This document shows positions 10,986-21,411 of a stretch of 64,000 bases of DNA, in pieces; positions within the stretch are counted from its first letter, which is position 1, and each line of letters starts with the position of its first letter. The stretch comes from Aedes albopictus. Taxonomy: Eukaryota > Arthropoda > Insecta > Diptera > Culicidae. Where the stretch lies: contig NC_085137.1 of assembly GCF_035046485.1 (NCBI RefSeq), positions 134,110,703 through 134,174,702 of the forward strand, given 5' to 3'. The position numbers and the translations under genes were made by a program. The notes under the pieces were generated by a model. That model was not told the DNA's origin. It made no database searches and saw only the letters and a program-made list of their open reading frames with translations.

Positions 10986-13019
10986 TTTACGCTAGTTTCT
11001 AACTGCAGTTCTTATAATTTTGTTATAATCTTGTTATGTGCTTATGTTATAATGTTATACAATCTTCTGGTCGTGCTTGTAACCAATCGAACCTAAGTAG
11101 GAATGCAGGCTCCGACGAAAACTCTTATCATTCTTTGTTTCATTCCAAACAAGTGGCAATCACTAGAAACATCAACCCACATCTTTCTACAACTAGAATG
11201 GGTAAACTCCTAGTACCCGAGCGCTACAAACAACCTGAAGCACAGTTTTAGATTCTCAAAATGCTGGAAATTCCACCATTAATCTTTGCAGCATTAGGTA
11301 CAAACGAAATTTCCTGGATAGATGTTTAATTTGATACTGATGATGATCGTGAAGAAGATGGTGGAGCTGGCTGCTACTGCTGATGATGATAGCGAATGAA
11401 GTGCGCATCAAATTCCTACCGAGAGAACCGTGCCCCGGGAGAATCTCTAATGGTAAATTGATCTTAAGGCGAATCCGATCGACGTCGTCCGGAAGGTGAA
11501 TTAAAAACCTATTTTGGCCACGTTGCGTTGTTGCGAGCGATACGCTAGGAGGAACGGGCGATCAACGAAAATACTCGAATCATTATGATTCGTTTGCTCT
11601 GCTGGTGTGGGGAGATTTATTGGCCGGATCGGATCTTGCCTGGAGTGTTCGGGAAGAAGATCGCAGCTGTGCGTTCACTACAGGTGAACGTGGTACACGT
11701 GGCTCCAGAAGGGGTAATCAAACGTTGAGTCTTAACGATGGGAAACAAATTGTTGGAATTTCAATTGATTCTCGGATAATTTTTAGGAATCGGCAAAACA
11801 ATATGCTGGATTAGTTGGAAGTGTTTATTCCCCCCTTTTGCCATGGCAGAGTTTGGTTTGTAACGAGCTGTTACCCAAAATTACTCCAGCAATCATCAAT
11901 GTTACTCGAATTTCAATTTTTGAGACAACCAACATCCATATTGTTTCTCAATCCGAAAAATCCGAAGATATTAGAGTGGCCTATCCCTTGTCTACTTTGC
12001 TACCCACCACCTTTTAGCAGGAAGCTCATTAAGCCCCGAATTATCGATAGAAATTACTATAATATCCCCCGGCTGCAATTTGTGCTGAGCTTCCTTCCAT
12101 CCAGCCATTCATCCGTCCATCCGTCCATCGGAGGCTATAATACAGAAATTACCGAAGAAGTTCAACAAATTGAGTGATTATTGATTCACCATTATACCCC
12201 CATCATGATTGGGCTCGCCGCCACAAAGTAAAATGCGTACATTCGGCATCGTGGCTGAGGGAGGCACGCCATCAGGTGCAGAGAGGCTTCCCCGGGAGAT
12301 TCTTTTCCTTCCCGGCCGGCAGCTTTTTCTTAAGCCTCTTCCCCTGCAGTGAGCGGCGATTTGTGTTGTTTCGCATCCGTGGGGCGGGCGGAAAGTATTA
12401 CCGGTTATTTGTGTAGAGAGGAATCTATATCGGCTTAGGGTAAACATATTTCACGGTTCCTCCTCAACTTAGCCGGGAGCGTTCTTATTGTTTCGAGTTT
12501 TGAGGGAATGCTGCGCTAGCACCATCCTGTAACTAAATTGAGGGAAATATGCTGGGGAGACGTGTGAGGAGCTGCTTAATCTGGTTGATCGTTGTAGTTG
12601 CAAAGAGAGAACACTCAGAAAGTGAACGCTAGTTTGTTTTATGCTGAATAGTATACCATATCTCCAATATTGAAATCTGGTATATCAAACACGAGGAAAA
12701 GCGTGAGGTTATTAGACTCTTCTAGTGAGTACAGTTATTCATGATTGAACGACTGCCTAAGACACAGAAATTCATCGAATGTCTTATCTCTATTTCCCCA
12801 GCGTCCTATTTATAGCACAGTTGAGTCCTATAACTTCTGTCTAAAGAAAAGTTGTTCACACAAGATGTAACACCGAGGACCAGGGATCGAATGCGAGTCC
12901 CACTCCTCCATTAATTATGTAAAAACAGTCAAATAAAAAAAACAATCATTTTAGAGTCCTTGAGGATGGTCCCAAATGTAGCCAAAACGTTGGACAAGAT
13001 TAAATAACGATATTTTCAA
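10986..13019. other. Largely single-copy-looking stretch, no supported gene
   Basis: Open frames here (for example 11605-11814 and 11815-12177) have no recognisable domain and look incidental. Short simple repeats occur: a GATGATG-rich run near 11340-11395 and a CCATCCGTCCAT run at about 12098-12131. Around 12880 a tRNA-like B-box remnant (GGGATCGAATGC on the inverse pattern) occurs. GC content rises at 11400-12480, which could mean intron or regulatory DNA of a host gene, but I see no exon. Confidence 0.3.
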
Positions 13020-13086
13020 GCCTGAAAAGGCCAATTTTTAAGTTATAAAGACCTTTTCGGTTTAATAACCTATTGGGCCTAGTGGG

Positions 13087-13189
13087 GTCTCCAATTAGCC
13101 TAATGGTTAAGGCTATGGATCGCCAATCCGGAGACGGTGGGTTCGATTTCCGTTCCGATCGGGAAAATTTTCTCGACTCCTTGGGCATA
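13087..13189 (+). mobile_element. Feilai-type SINE, 5' (tRNA-derived) part
   Basis: Contains an A-box-like TAGCCTAATGGTTAAGG (13096) and a B-box-like GGTTCGATTTCC (13140), the split Pol III promoter of a tRNA-derived SINE, followed by the GATCGGGAAAATTTTCTCGA segment I associate with Aedes Feilai. It breaks at TA (13188-13189), where a 2,001-bp element is inserted. The 3' part resumes at 15191. It sits inside the 17-bp array whose left piece is at about 13040-13083. Confidence 0.8.
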
Positions 13190-15190
13190 CCCAAGTAACA
13201 ATTTCATTGCTGATTGGTTTTGTTTGATTTTTATTAGGGTTTTATTACAGCAATAATTAAAACTCGCAGTTTTATGACTGCTTTTATGAAAACTATTGAT
13301 AAAATGTTTTATAGTATACTTGAAGATATCCATAAAGAAAGATTTTAAGAGTAAACAAAACTTTCCGATTTGTAAACTTTCCGGCAATCATTATTACCAC
13401 AATAAAACTGTTAAAACTCTCAACAGATGGCGATCCGTTCGATTAGTAACGACATCTGTTGGTGGAAAAGCAGAACCAGTCTTGCGAATAATCGCGACCA
13501 TCACGAGACAATCACTTGAACCGCTTTCTGGAGTCGCCCTTCCCAAGGTGATACGAACTATAGATAGTAGAGTAAACATAGATCGGCGGACACCGCTGAC
13601 TAGAATGATTCAAGCGTGTAAATAGTAATTTTCAAGAGTGCGACGGATGAATATGACGTCATGCGCTCCATTGATGTTGTTCAAATCGTGACGTCATGCT
13701 CGTTTGGATACAGATTTTGACAGTTCGTTTGGATACAACGGATTCATCAACAAGGATCTATGTTTACTCTACTATCTATTATCGTCGCACCACCAAATCG
13801 AAGTCGTCGCTAGAAGCACATGCGAAGTTGCAGCTGCGAAGTAAATTTGAATCTATTTTTTCTGTTGCGCATCATTAAGCTAATTAAGAGCAACAATATG
13901 CACTAATCCAAATTGAGTTGCGACATTTCTAAGTAGGTTAAAAATCAATTTTCGCACGTTCGGCCACTTCGTATTTCGACCAAAAGCATAATATAATACG
14001 AACCAGCTAGCATGTCATGCCTGGAATGACAAACATGTTGTGGGTTCCACCCTTCGCAGCTTTGCAGTGATAGCAGTTGCTGAGTATACTTCAAGCGGGT
14101 TGCTAGAGAATCAATCTCTCTGAGCAAAGATGCATAACGGGCGAAGTGAGAGCGTTTGCCGTAGCCAGGGCGAACTGCGTGGTGCGCTCAATGTGTGCGT
14201 TTAAACTGAGCTATGCAAAACGAATAGGATTTATGACGTAGTACCGTGCTTGTGATAATACACATGCATAGTCATGACACTCACATGAGCCGTATCCAAG
14301 TCAGGATGATTGTAGCAAACCAAGGGTGACCGGGTGACTATGATGGGATTCTGTCTTTTCTGGTGTTAGCGACTGTAGAGAGAGCGAATCGGAAACCGCA
14401 GAGACAGGGTGATACAAGCTTGGTGCTTATCAGCTTTTTTGTGACTTGTACGCTGATGCTTCGCGACACTGAACAGAACTACGACATTTTTAGGTTTATT
14501 GTGGTCATCATAAAAGTAAGCTTGCTTTCGTTTTATTTTCGCTGATTATGGTTGTCGCCATATTGAAGAATTAGCTAACGTGAATGAAAAATAGTTAATT
14601 TTGCTCAAATTACCAATGAATTGATAGTTTGCCACCATTTCCATAACATGCTCACATACATAAACTCTTTCTGCTGAGTTTTCTTGTGATTCGAGATAGT
14701 TTTACTAAATAAACAAATTGATTTATTTCATTCCAAGATGATAATATTCACTATTTTTGAAGCGCATTCATTTTATGATTCTGCAACCCCAATATTCACG
14801 GTAAAATTGAATGCGCATAAGCCTACCAACACAATAACAACTAAAATATTACTTTGAAATGACCGCTTCTACTTACGAATGATGTATCGTCCTGAACTTT
14901 ATGTGCCATCGAAGAAGCTCCTCTGCATCTTGAGCTGTCATAGTTTTTGTTGAAAAAAAAAGAACAACAATCGAGAAAGGGAAATTTTTCTAATAGGTTT
15001 TAAAACGGTTTTATTGCTACTCTTAATGCGGTTTGCAAAACCTCTCCGAGAGTGGTCCACTTAGCCGGATGATGCTCTTAAAGAGGTTATCAAGAGGTTT
15101 TGATGTATAAATCAGTTTTATTGCGAGTTTTATAAAATTGGTCATGAAGATCTCTTGTAGAGCCGAACAAAACTTAATATGTTACTTGGG
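13190..15190. mobile_element. CCCAAGTAAC-family MITE, 2,001 bp, inserted in Feilai
   Basis: Ends are CCCAAGTAACA and TGTTACTTGGG, flanked by TA on both sides. Removing it restores an uninterrupted Feilai (GGGCA-TA-GTGTATCATTG). A second copy in the opposite orientation is at 20708-22401. Relative to that copy, about 1 kb (13476-14480) is extra and is probably a later insertion flanked by CAGAAC-like repeats. Within it, 13559-13583 and 13756-13780 form a perfect 25-bp inverted pair. No transposase. Confidence 0.8.
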
Positions 15191-15350
15191 TAGTGTATCA
15201 TTGTCCTTGCCTCACAATATATAAATTTATGCAATGGCAGGCAAAGGAAGCCCTTCAATTAATAACATTGGAAATGCTCAAAGAACACTAAAGTTGTAGT
15301 GAGGCAGGCCAAGTCCTAGTGGGAACGTAGAGCCCTAAAGAAGAAGAAGA
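15191..15350 (+). mobile_element. Feilai-type SINE, 3' part
   Basis: Continues the SINE interrupted at 13189. It has GTGTATCATTGTCCTTGCC, then AACACTAAAGTTGTAGTGAGGC and GAACGTAGAGCC, ending in the (GAA)n tail AAGAAGAAGAAGAAG. Together the halves make about 260 bp, close to the expected SINE size. GGCCTARTG on both outer sides may be the target duplication within the 17-bp array. Confidence 0.8.
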
Positions 15351-15720
15351 AGAACCAATGAGGCCTAATGACCTATTCGGCCTACTGGCTTATTCGACCT
15401 TATGACCTATTTGGCCTAATGACCTATTCGACCTAATGACCTACTCAGTCTATTCAGCTTAAAGGCCTATTCGGCCTACTGACCTATTCGGCCTACTGAC
15501 TCATTCGGTCTAATGTCCTATTCGGCCTTATAATATATTCGGCCTAATGCCCTATTGGGCCTAATAACATGTTCGGTCAAATAAATAAATTAAAGAAACA
15601 ATATTTTGCGGCGAAACCACCTTCTTCCGACCAAACGAAACACTGGTCTGACGATCTTTTCGACCTAACAACATTTTCGGCCTAATGACCTTTTTGACTC
15701 AATAATGTTGTCGGCCTAAC
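15351..15720 (+). repeat. Degenerate 17-bp tandem array (GGCCTAATGACCTATTC)
   Basis: At least twelve recognisable 17-bp units to about 15560, then sparser units to 15720. The left end of the array is at about 13040-13083, split off by the Feilai insertion. A related remnant is at 8775-8850. Each unit can form a tiny GGCC-TATTC-GGCC stem. Confidence 0.75.
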
Positions 15721-15889
15721 GATCTAATGGCTTCCCATGTAACAATAAATGTTGAACAGTGCGAGTAGTAGCTGAATATTGGCTGGTTAATGGTGTCATT
15801 GGCTGGTCGTTAATCTGCAATACATAAATGAAGCCTAACTTCACCAAACACCGTATGTAACATATGTATGTAAACAGAAAAGAGATTTT

Positions 15890-16036
15890 CAGGCTTATTC
15901 TGTGCGGCGTGTGAGGTGAGACGGACGGTTTCGTCTCATGTGACGTGAGACGACTAATGTAAATCAAATGGGGCGAGTCGACTTTTGTCACCTCATTCGA
16001 CTCGTCTCACCTCACACGCCGCGCAGAATAAGCCTG
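15890..16036. mobile_element. 147-bp MITE with 34-bp arms
   Basis: Arms 15890-15923 and 16003-16036 differ at one position. Each contains GGCGTGTGAGGTGAGACG or its complement. Non-coding. Confidence 0.8.
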
Positions 16037-16105
16037 TTTAACATGAGGCGCTGAATTTTATTAGGGACTACTTGTATTACTCACCTTTGGGGATAATTTG
16101 TGAAA

Positions 16106-16194
16106 ACATATCTGCCGTGTGCAGCATAGTTGTCCCATATTCTATGGGAATCCCTATTAACATGGGACAACTATGCTGCACACGGCAGATATGT
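16106..16194. mobile_element. 89-bp palindrome with perfect 33-bp arms
   Basis: 16106-16138 (ACATATCTGCCGTGTGCAGC onward) is exactly inverted at 16162-16194, with a 23-nt loop that itself contains CCATATTCTATGG. Confidence 0.85.
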
Positions 16195-16509
16195 ACCCGG
16201 ATTTTTTATGTTTTGGAAATGCTCAATGTATGAGTTGTTGTGGGAACAGTGAACTTCCCCTTCGATTCTCCGTTCGTAGATTTTGTTAGATATGGTGTTT
16301 GGTAAAGTTAGGCTTAATATTAAGCTGAACAGAATATTATTCAACTGTGTAACAGCTTTAAAAGATACACCCTCATGCAAATTTAATCATCTGTTGTTCA
16401 ACCATTAATCTAATATTTTTGACAGTTGACCCAAGCAGTGTTTTCGTAGAACCCAAAAAAAAACTGGTCGCAGTGACAAACCCGAACAGGAAAAAAATCC
16501 ATATAGCTT

Positions 16510-17150
16510 CATCAGCCTCAATAAGGCATTTTATGAGACGTTTCAAATCAGCTGTTTTTTGAATGTTTAACAGTTTTGAAGTCCAACCGGTGGGCCCATT
16601 ATTTACATTTTTGCTAGCATAACATTTGATATAGGCCCATCCAATAAACGAGGTTCATTTATCTGCAAAAATGCGTCAATCCACCAACTATATTGAGGGA
16701 TTTGCACAAAAGTGCACGCGGCCTATCGCTTCCGAAAGGTACAGCCGCGGTTTTCACTCCCTATTTACTTCATCCTTATGGGAAATAACATTGCGGCGTT
16801 TCCTACGGTGCGGCTGTTCCTTTCGAAAACGATAGACCGCGTGAACTTTTGTGCAAAGCCCCTTTTTAAAACATTTCAACGACCGCGCGGTGTTTACGTT
16901 TCAAGAAATCTGACAATAATTAATATCCGTAGACCGTGGGAATGTTTTTTTCATCTGCTAGTGACATCATGCAGCTCGGGGGATTGATACATGCCACATT
17001 AGAAACCGAAACATCTCTGCCAGCAAAAATCTGATTGACGCTCACCACATGTTATGCAACTTTTCGCGAAAACAAAAACATCAACTGTAAACAATAACAA
17101 TGAGCGGCCCACCGGTAGAACGTCTCGTAAAATAGCTTATACAGGCTTGG
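16510..17150. mobile_element. Foldback element, about 640 bp, with nested hairpin
   Basis: Outer arms: TTTTATGAGACGTTT and CCAACCGGTGGGCCCATTAT near 16525-16610 are inverted at 17085-17140 (GCGGCCCACCGGTAGAACGT, CTCGTAAAATA). An inner hairpin at 16697-16862 pairs TTTGCACAAAAGTGCACGCG and GCCTATCGCTTCCGAAAGG with their inverses. Non-coding. Confidence 0.55.
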
Positions 17151-17263
17151 TTCAACTTATGTTCTTGATAGATCAATCACAACAAGTGATGCTCTCGTTT
17201 GGTAAGATATGGATACACCTGTGTGTGGTGTAAGGGCTAAGATTTACTTATACATTCCTGAAC

Positions 17264-17860
17264 ATGTCTTCTGGAAATAAAAAGCTGAAAATGGTAAAAA
17301 AATATAAGCTTACGAATGTCTTTTTTTTTTTTAAATTTTAAACCAATATCAATAATTTTGGTTGATTACTGATTAAGCGCATATTAAACCTTTCAATCAA
17401 CTTTATATCAGCTAAAGGTTGAAAAAAAAATCACCCAAATTGGGGTTTTAAATTTAGAATAATCTATTGTTTCTTTGATTTTATACAAAAGAGCACCTTG
17501 TTCTTAGTCAGGTTTTTACAACTTTGTTTTGTTACCTAAAATCAATAACAAAGAGATTTTTTGAAATCATTTTTCGACAGCTGGGCAACTGCTTGACAGC
17601 TCAGCTCAGTATAAAATGTGACAAGGGATGATTCGACAAATCGTTCCCATAAAATTGAAACTGATTTTTAGATAGGTTTCCGGGCATCAAAATTCATGAA
17701 AATTTGAATTTCGGCTCAGTTTGGCATGCAGATTCTGAATATGGAATTATCTCAACACTGCTAAAGAAGACAATTAGATATTTATCTGATGAATAAAGGA
17801 TTGTACCTCTGGTGTTCAGCTTTTGTTCAAATGAAGGCTGCTTTAAAATAGGTGGAAAGA
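17264..17860. repeat. Two nested dispersed repeats
   Basis: 17264-17430 plus 17780-17860 match the inverse of 36005-36265 (for example CTTCTGGAAATAAAAAGCTG and TTCAAATGAAGGCTGCTTTA). Between them 17440-17770 matches 29270-29600 directly (CAGCTGGGCAACTGCTTGAC, TTTGGCATGCAGATTC, GGAATTATCTCAACAC). So one repeat was inserted into the other. Confidence 0.65.
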
Positions 17861-18086
17861 GAATTGAACAGCATCAAATTATTACCTGGGTTATCACGAT
17901 ATTATTGGATATGTTCCGAAGTAAACTGCAATAGAAGGGCATGAACTCTATTTCAGTAAAAAAACTGAATACATTTACGTAATGAGTCCATTTACGTTAG
18001 GAATCCATCCGTCGCTCTTGCGTAAATGAAGGAAAGAAACTAGTTGTCATGCATATAATGGCATAGCTGTGATGTGTCTCACGTAC

Positions 18087-18342
18087 ACGCTAAGAAAATG
18101 TTACTCTAAAATGAGTAAGATTCACACAAAACTGAGCTAAACTGGAACGATAGCGCAGGCCCAGGTGCAAAAATCCAACTGGTTTAAGCCGTGTAATATT
18201 CTTCGCATCATCAAGAATATTATACGGCTTAAACTGATGAGATTTTCGCACTTGGGCCAGCGCTATCGCTGGAAAAAAAATTTACTCAATTTTGAGTTGT
18301 CCCACTTTAGCTCGGAAATGAGTGAATTTTCTGACCGTGTAG
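18087..18342. mobile_element. MITE with inner hairpin 18147-18271
   Basis: Outer ends CACGCTAAGAAAATGTTACTC and GAGTGAATTTTCTGACCGTG are imperfect inverses. The inner arms pair CGATAGCGCAGGCCCAGGTG with its inverse at about 18250, and GTTTAAGCCGTGTAATATTC with GAATATTATACGGCTTAAAC around a short loop. Confidence 0.65.
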
Positions 18343-18990
18343 TAATAAAACAAAGATAGGCATTGTCTGAAAGAGTTACTTTTGACTTTTTTTTCTTCAT
18401 TGAGTATTAATTTCCCAGTTGCAATACTAATCTCCCTGTTATAACCAAACCCATAGAACAACAGCTCAAAAGCAAGAAACTCCAAATTACTTCCTTTTGC
18501 CGGATCCCCAATATCAGGTTGTGCCTTCCCGTAGCCCTCAGCTACGTCAAACCCTCCACCACACCCACCAACAAAAATCCATAAAGATAGCCACTTCCGC
18601 CGGGCTGCAAAGTGTTGGTAATCATTCACTCATTCATTCATTCACCTTCGGTCAACCGATCGATCGGACCGATCGGACGGTCGATCGGCCGATCGGTCAG
18701 CCGTAAGATATTGATTTTTAATACACTTTTCCACACGCACTGCCCAAGTTGCTCTTCTTTTCCCTTATCTTTGATCGTTTTCTTTGCTGATCGCAAAGTT
18801 CACTTTCCTGATGACTTTCCATTCGTGTGTGCAGCAGTCAGTGTTTTGACCGCATCAAAATCAACCGCTCCCGGTCCATGTTTGGAAACGTGTAACCTGA
18901 TTGAGGATATGGGGAGTGAAATGAACCACAGGAAACATCTCTTAGTTTGATTTTTATCGTATGAAGTACAACTACTGAACTGTTTACAAG
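18343..18990. other. Low-repeat stretch with simple sequence
   Basis: Holds a CATT microsatellite (about 18618-18646) and a GATCGG-rich run (about 18655-18702). The minus-strand open frame 18282-18629 overlaps a MITE and shows no domain. Confidence 0.4.
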
Positions 18991-19062
18991 CAAAATGGTT
19001 GTTCCGCTGAATCCGAATTCGGGCTCAGATTTGCTCCAGCACGTCACAATTTTGAGCTTTAC

Positions 19063-19316
19063 CACAGAGAAACAGACGTCACACTCTCATTGCTTCCCAT
19101 CGATCACCTTTTTAACGGTTGATTCAAATATTCAGTAGTAGGTCGATCGACCACTCGCGGCGCTGGTGTCGTTTTTGCTCTTGTTTGACGTTTGCTCACT
19201 ACCGCCATCTAGTGGCGGCCCGGCCAAACACAGTACGTTTAGCATTGGGCGATTACGTTTTCGTGACGATGTTTTTTAACGAAATTTGTTCTAAGTGTTA
19301 CGTCTGTTTCTCTGTG
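19063..19316. mobile_element. CACAGAG MITE, copy 1 (254 bp), with CTCF-like palindrome
   Basis: Inverted ends CACAGAGAAACAGACGT and ACGTCTGTTTCTCTGTG. The middle contains CCGCCATCTAGTGGCGG at 19202-19218, which agrees with the CTCF consensus GCCMYCTRSTGGYR. Copies are at 20725-20979 and 21158-21411 (254-255 bp) and a diverged one is at about 55931-56199. There is no coding capacity and no clear target duplication around this copy. Confidence 0.8.
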
Positions 19317-19338
19317 TTTTCATGTTTAATGGTTTGCA

Positions 19339-20027
19339 TGAGCATGAGCATGAGCATAGATGACCGTACTATTCGTAGTTGCTACTCCGTGATTGACCAG
19401 AACAATCGAAGTTGCACAAGGAACCAACAGACGGAGCTTGGGAGTAGCTTACCGTCCTCAATGTGCATCTTTGAGAATTCCAAACTTTATTAGGTCAATA
19501 ACGGCGCCGGCCACGTCCTTACGGTCATCGAGGAAGGAAAGGAATGTTATTATGACGTGCGTTGCTTACTAAAGACCGAGATCACCTCTGCGTCTCCACG
19601 TCTGTCATGGGAAGGACTTTTTGTTAGTGGGGAGGGGAAAGGGTGCATGATATGAGTTCACTTTGGTAAGTGGAGTGATTCATGCAACCCTATTAATATC
19701 AAACCACTTATTTTCATTTGGACTAAAACAAAACACATGCCGACATCGAAGATGACGAACCATTCAGATAGTTTTCGAAGTGCGAAAATTAACGAAAGAG
19801 AAAATAAAGTGATTTGAACCAACGTGGCTTTGGAACTTGGGCCGACACTTGACGTACGAAGATGAGCAGTCAAATAGACGACGACGACCGAATGAAAACG
19901 CGGCCTGTACACTTTGCCTCCAAAAACTCACTAAATCGCCCCGTACGAAGATGAGCAGTCAAATAGACGACGACGACGACCGAATGAAAACGCGGCCTGT
20001 ACACTTTGCCTCCAAAAACTCACTCTG
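19339..20027 (-). mobile_element. Retroelement with (ATGCTC)n 3' tail, 689 bp
   Basis: Flanked by a 22-24-bp direct duplication (TTTTCATGTTTAATGGTTTG at 19317 and 20028). On the minus strand the 3' end is a short ATGCTC tail, shared with 8939-9046. The opposite (5') end has two tandem copies, about 88 bp each, beginning GTACGAAGATGAGCAGTC (19855 and 19943) and containing GAC microsatellites. No RT is visible in 689 bp, so this is either a 3' UTR fragment or a SINE-like element. Confidence 0.65.
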
Positions 20028-20147
20028 TTTTCATGTTTAATGGTTTGCAGTCAAAAAAGCCCAAAATCGCATATTTTGCTCCATAGCTCAAAATTGTGAC
20101 GTGCTGGAGAAAATTTGAGCCCGGATTCGGATTCAGCGGCCCAAAAT

Positions 20148-20707
20148 CTGTCAGAGTCACATAAGTTTGCTCTTGAGACAGACCAAAAGTTGATTTTTGT
20201 TACGCTGTGTAGTCAACCATCAAGAATTTTCCTTGTCGGCTCAACCATTTGAAATAGTCAAAGATTAGATATTCGATGACTCGAGTTCCTTAAGTACATC
20301 TTTTCCGTTTCATCATTCTGAACCGTTGTTCTTGGACCGCGTTTTGCTGTAAGCGTGAGTACTTCGCTGATAATGGTAGAACTCAATTTGTTTCCAGGCA
20401 TTGTTCACTTTATAGCATTGCATAGCCGACCGTACACATCCTGGGGTGGCTGTCGATAGAGAAGTTTAATGCGCCAGAAAAGTTGCCTGGGACTTAACAA
20501 ACCTTTCATTTAACATACTCTCGACACCTGGCCAGGTCCTTACGATCAGTGGGGATGGTAAGGAAATGTTGATTAGATATCTACTCAGAATATGTCCAAG
20601 AACTTGACCCACTTCATAGATATCTGGAGTTGGAAATTGGATAGGGTTCAATGGGGTGCTTATCTTAGCGAAAAAGCGTACGAGAAATTGTCATGGTTTA
20701 ATCATTT
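20148..20707. other. Intergenic repeat-like DNA
   Basis: 20515-20600 (CCAGGTCCTTACGATCAG) loosely resembles 19510-19560 within the (ATGCTC)n element and may be a diverged copy. No gene. Confidence 0.25.
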
Positions 20708-20724
20708 CCCAAGTAACATTTTAA

Positions 20725-20979
20725 CACAGAGAAACAGACGTCACACTCTCATTGCTTCCCATCGATCACCTTTTTAACGGTTGATTCAAATATTCAGTAG
20801 TAGGTCGATCGACCACTCGCGGCGCTGGTGTCGTTTTTGCTCCTGTTTGACGTTTGCACACTACCGCCATCTAGTGGCAGCCCGGCCAAACACAGTACGT
20901 TTAGCATTGGGCGAGTACGTTTTCGTGACGATGTTTTTTTAACGAAATTTGTTCTAAGTGTTACGTCTGTTTCTCTGTG
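20725..20979. mobile_element. CACAGAG MITE, copy 2
   Basis: Same inverted ends as copy 1. The CTCF-like core CCGCCATCTAGTGGCAG lies at 20864-20880. Left flank is ATTTTAA. The right flank shows no matching duplication. Confidence 0.8.
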
Positions 20980-21157
20980 GCTATACCTCAATTTAAAGGG
21001 CAAAATATACGATTTTGGGCTTTTTTGATTTCAAGCCAAAAAAATCGCTTAAAACTATCAAATTCGATTTTGTAAAACCAAATATCTTGCATGAGTCGTT
21101 AATTTAGATGTTAATTGACTAATTTATCCTTTGATTGGTTCAAAAAAATATTTTCAT

Positions 21158-21411
21158 CACAGAGAAACAGACGTCACACTCTCATTGCTTCCCATCGATC
21201 ACCTTTTTAACGGCTGATTCAAATATTCAGTAGTAGGTCGATCGACCACTCGCGGTGCTGGTGTCGTTTTTGCTCTTGTTTGACGTTTGCTCACTACCGC
21301 CATCTAGTGGCGGCCCGGCCAAACACAGTACGTTTAGCATTGGGCGATTACGTTTTCGTGACGATGTTTTTTAACGAAATTTGTTCTAAGTGTTACGTCT
21401 GTTTCTCTGTG
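21158..21411. mobile_element. CACAGAG MITE, copy 3
   Basis: Same ends, with the core CCGCCATCTAGTGGCGG at 21297-21313. Its right flank ATTTTAA (21412-21418) matches the left flank of copy 2 (20718-20724), so copies 2 and 3 and the 178 bp between them share one target duplication. Confidence 0.8.

Larger units (their letters stand above)
15735..16438. mobile_element. Repeat shared with 37447-37722, carrying two nested palindromic MITEs
   Basis: Left end CCCATGTAACAATAAATG, right end CTGTTGACCCAAGCAG. Inverse copies of both ends flank the related 37447-37722 repeat. Internally AAGCCTAACTTCACCAAACA (15832) is inverted at 16289-16310, so it is itself a foldback. Two smaller palindromes sit inside it. 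Confidence 0.6.
19004..20147. mobile_element. Host foldback around the CACAGAG MITE and the (ATGCTC)n retroelement
   Basis: 19008-19060 (GCTGAATCCGAATTCGGGCTC, CTCCAGCACGTCACAATTTTG) reappears inverted at 20086-20145. Between the arms lie MITE copy 1 and the retroelement 19339-20027. Related sequence occurs at 20980-21157, about 50380-50455 and 55160-55345. Confidence 0.5.

Noticed and set aside
11815..12177. 120-aa plus-strand ORF
   Set aside because: Composition looks random, includes a CCAT/CCGT simple repeat, no recognisable domain.
15351..15560. Regular short repeats resembling a CRISPR array
   Set aside because: 17-bp units are contiguous without unique spacers and the genome is eukaryotic.
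18282..18629. 115-aa minus-strand ORF with a Gly-rich stretch
   Set aside because: Overlaps a MITE arm, no domain, no splice or promoter support.
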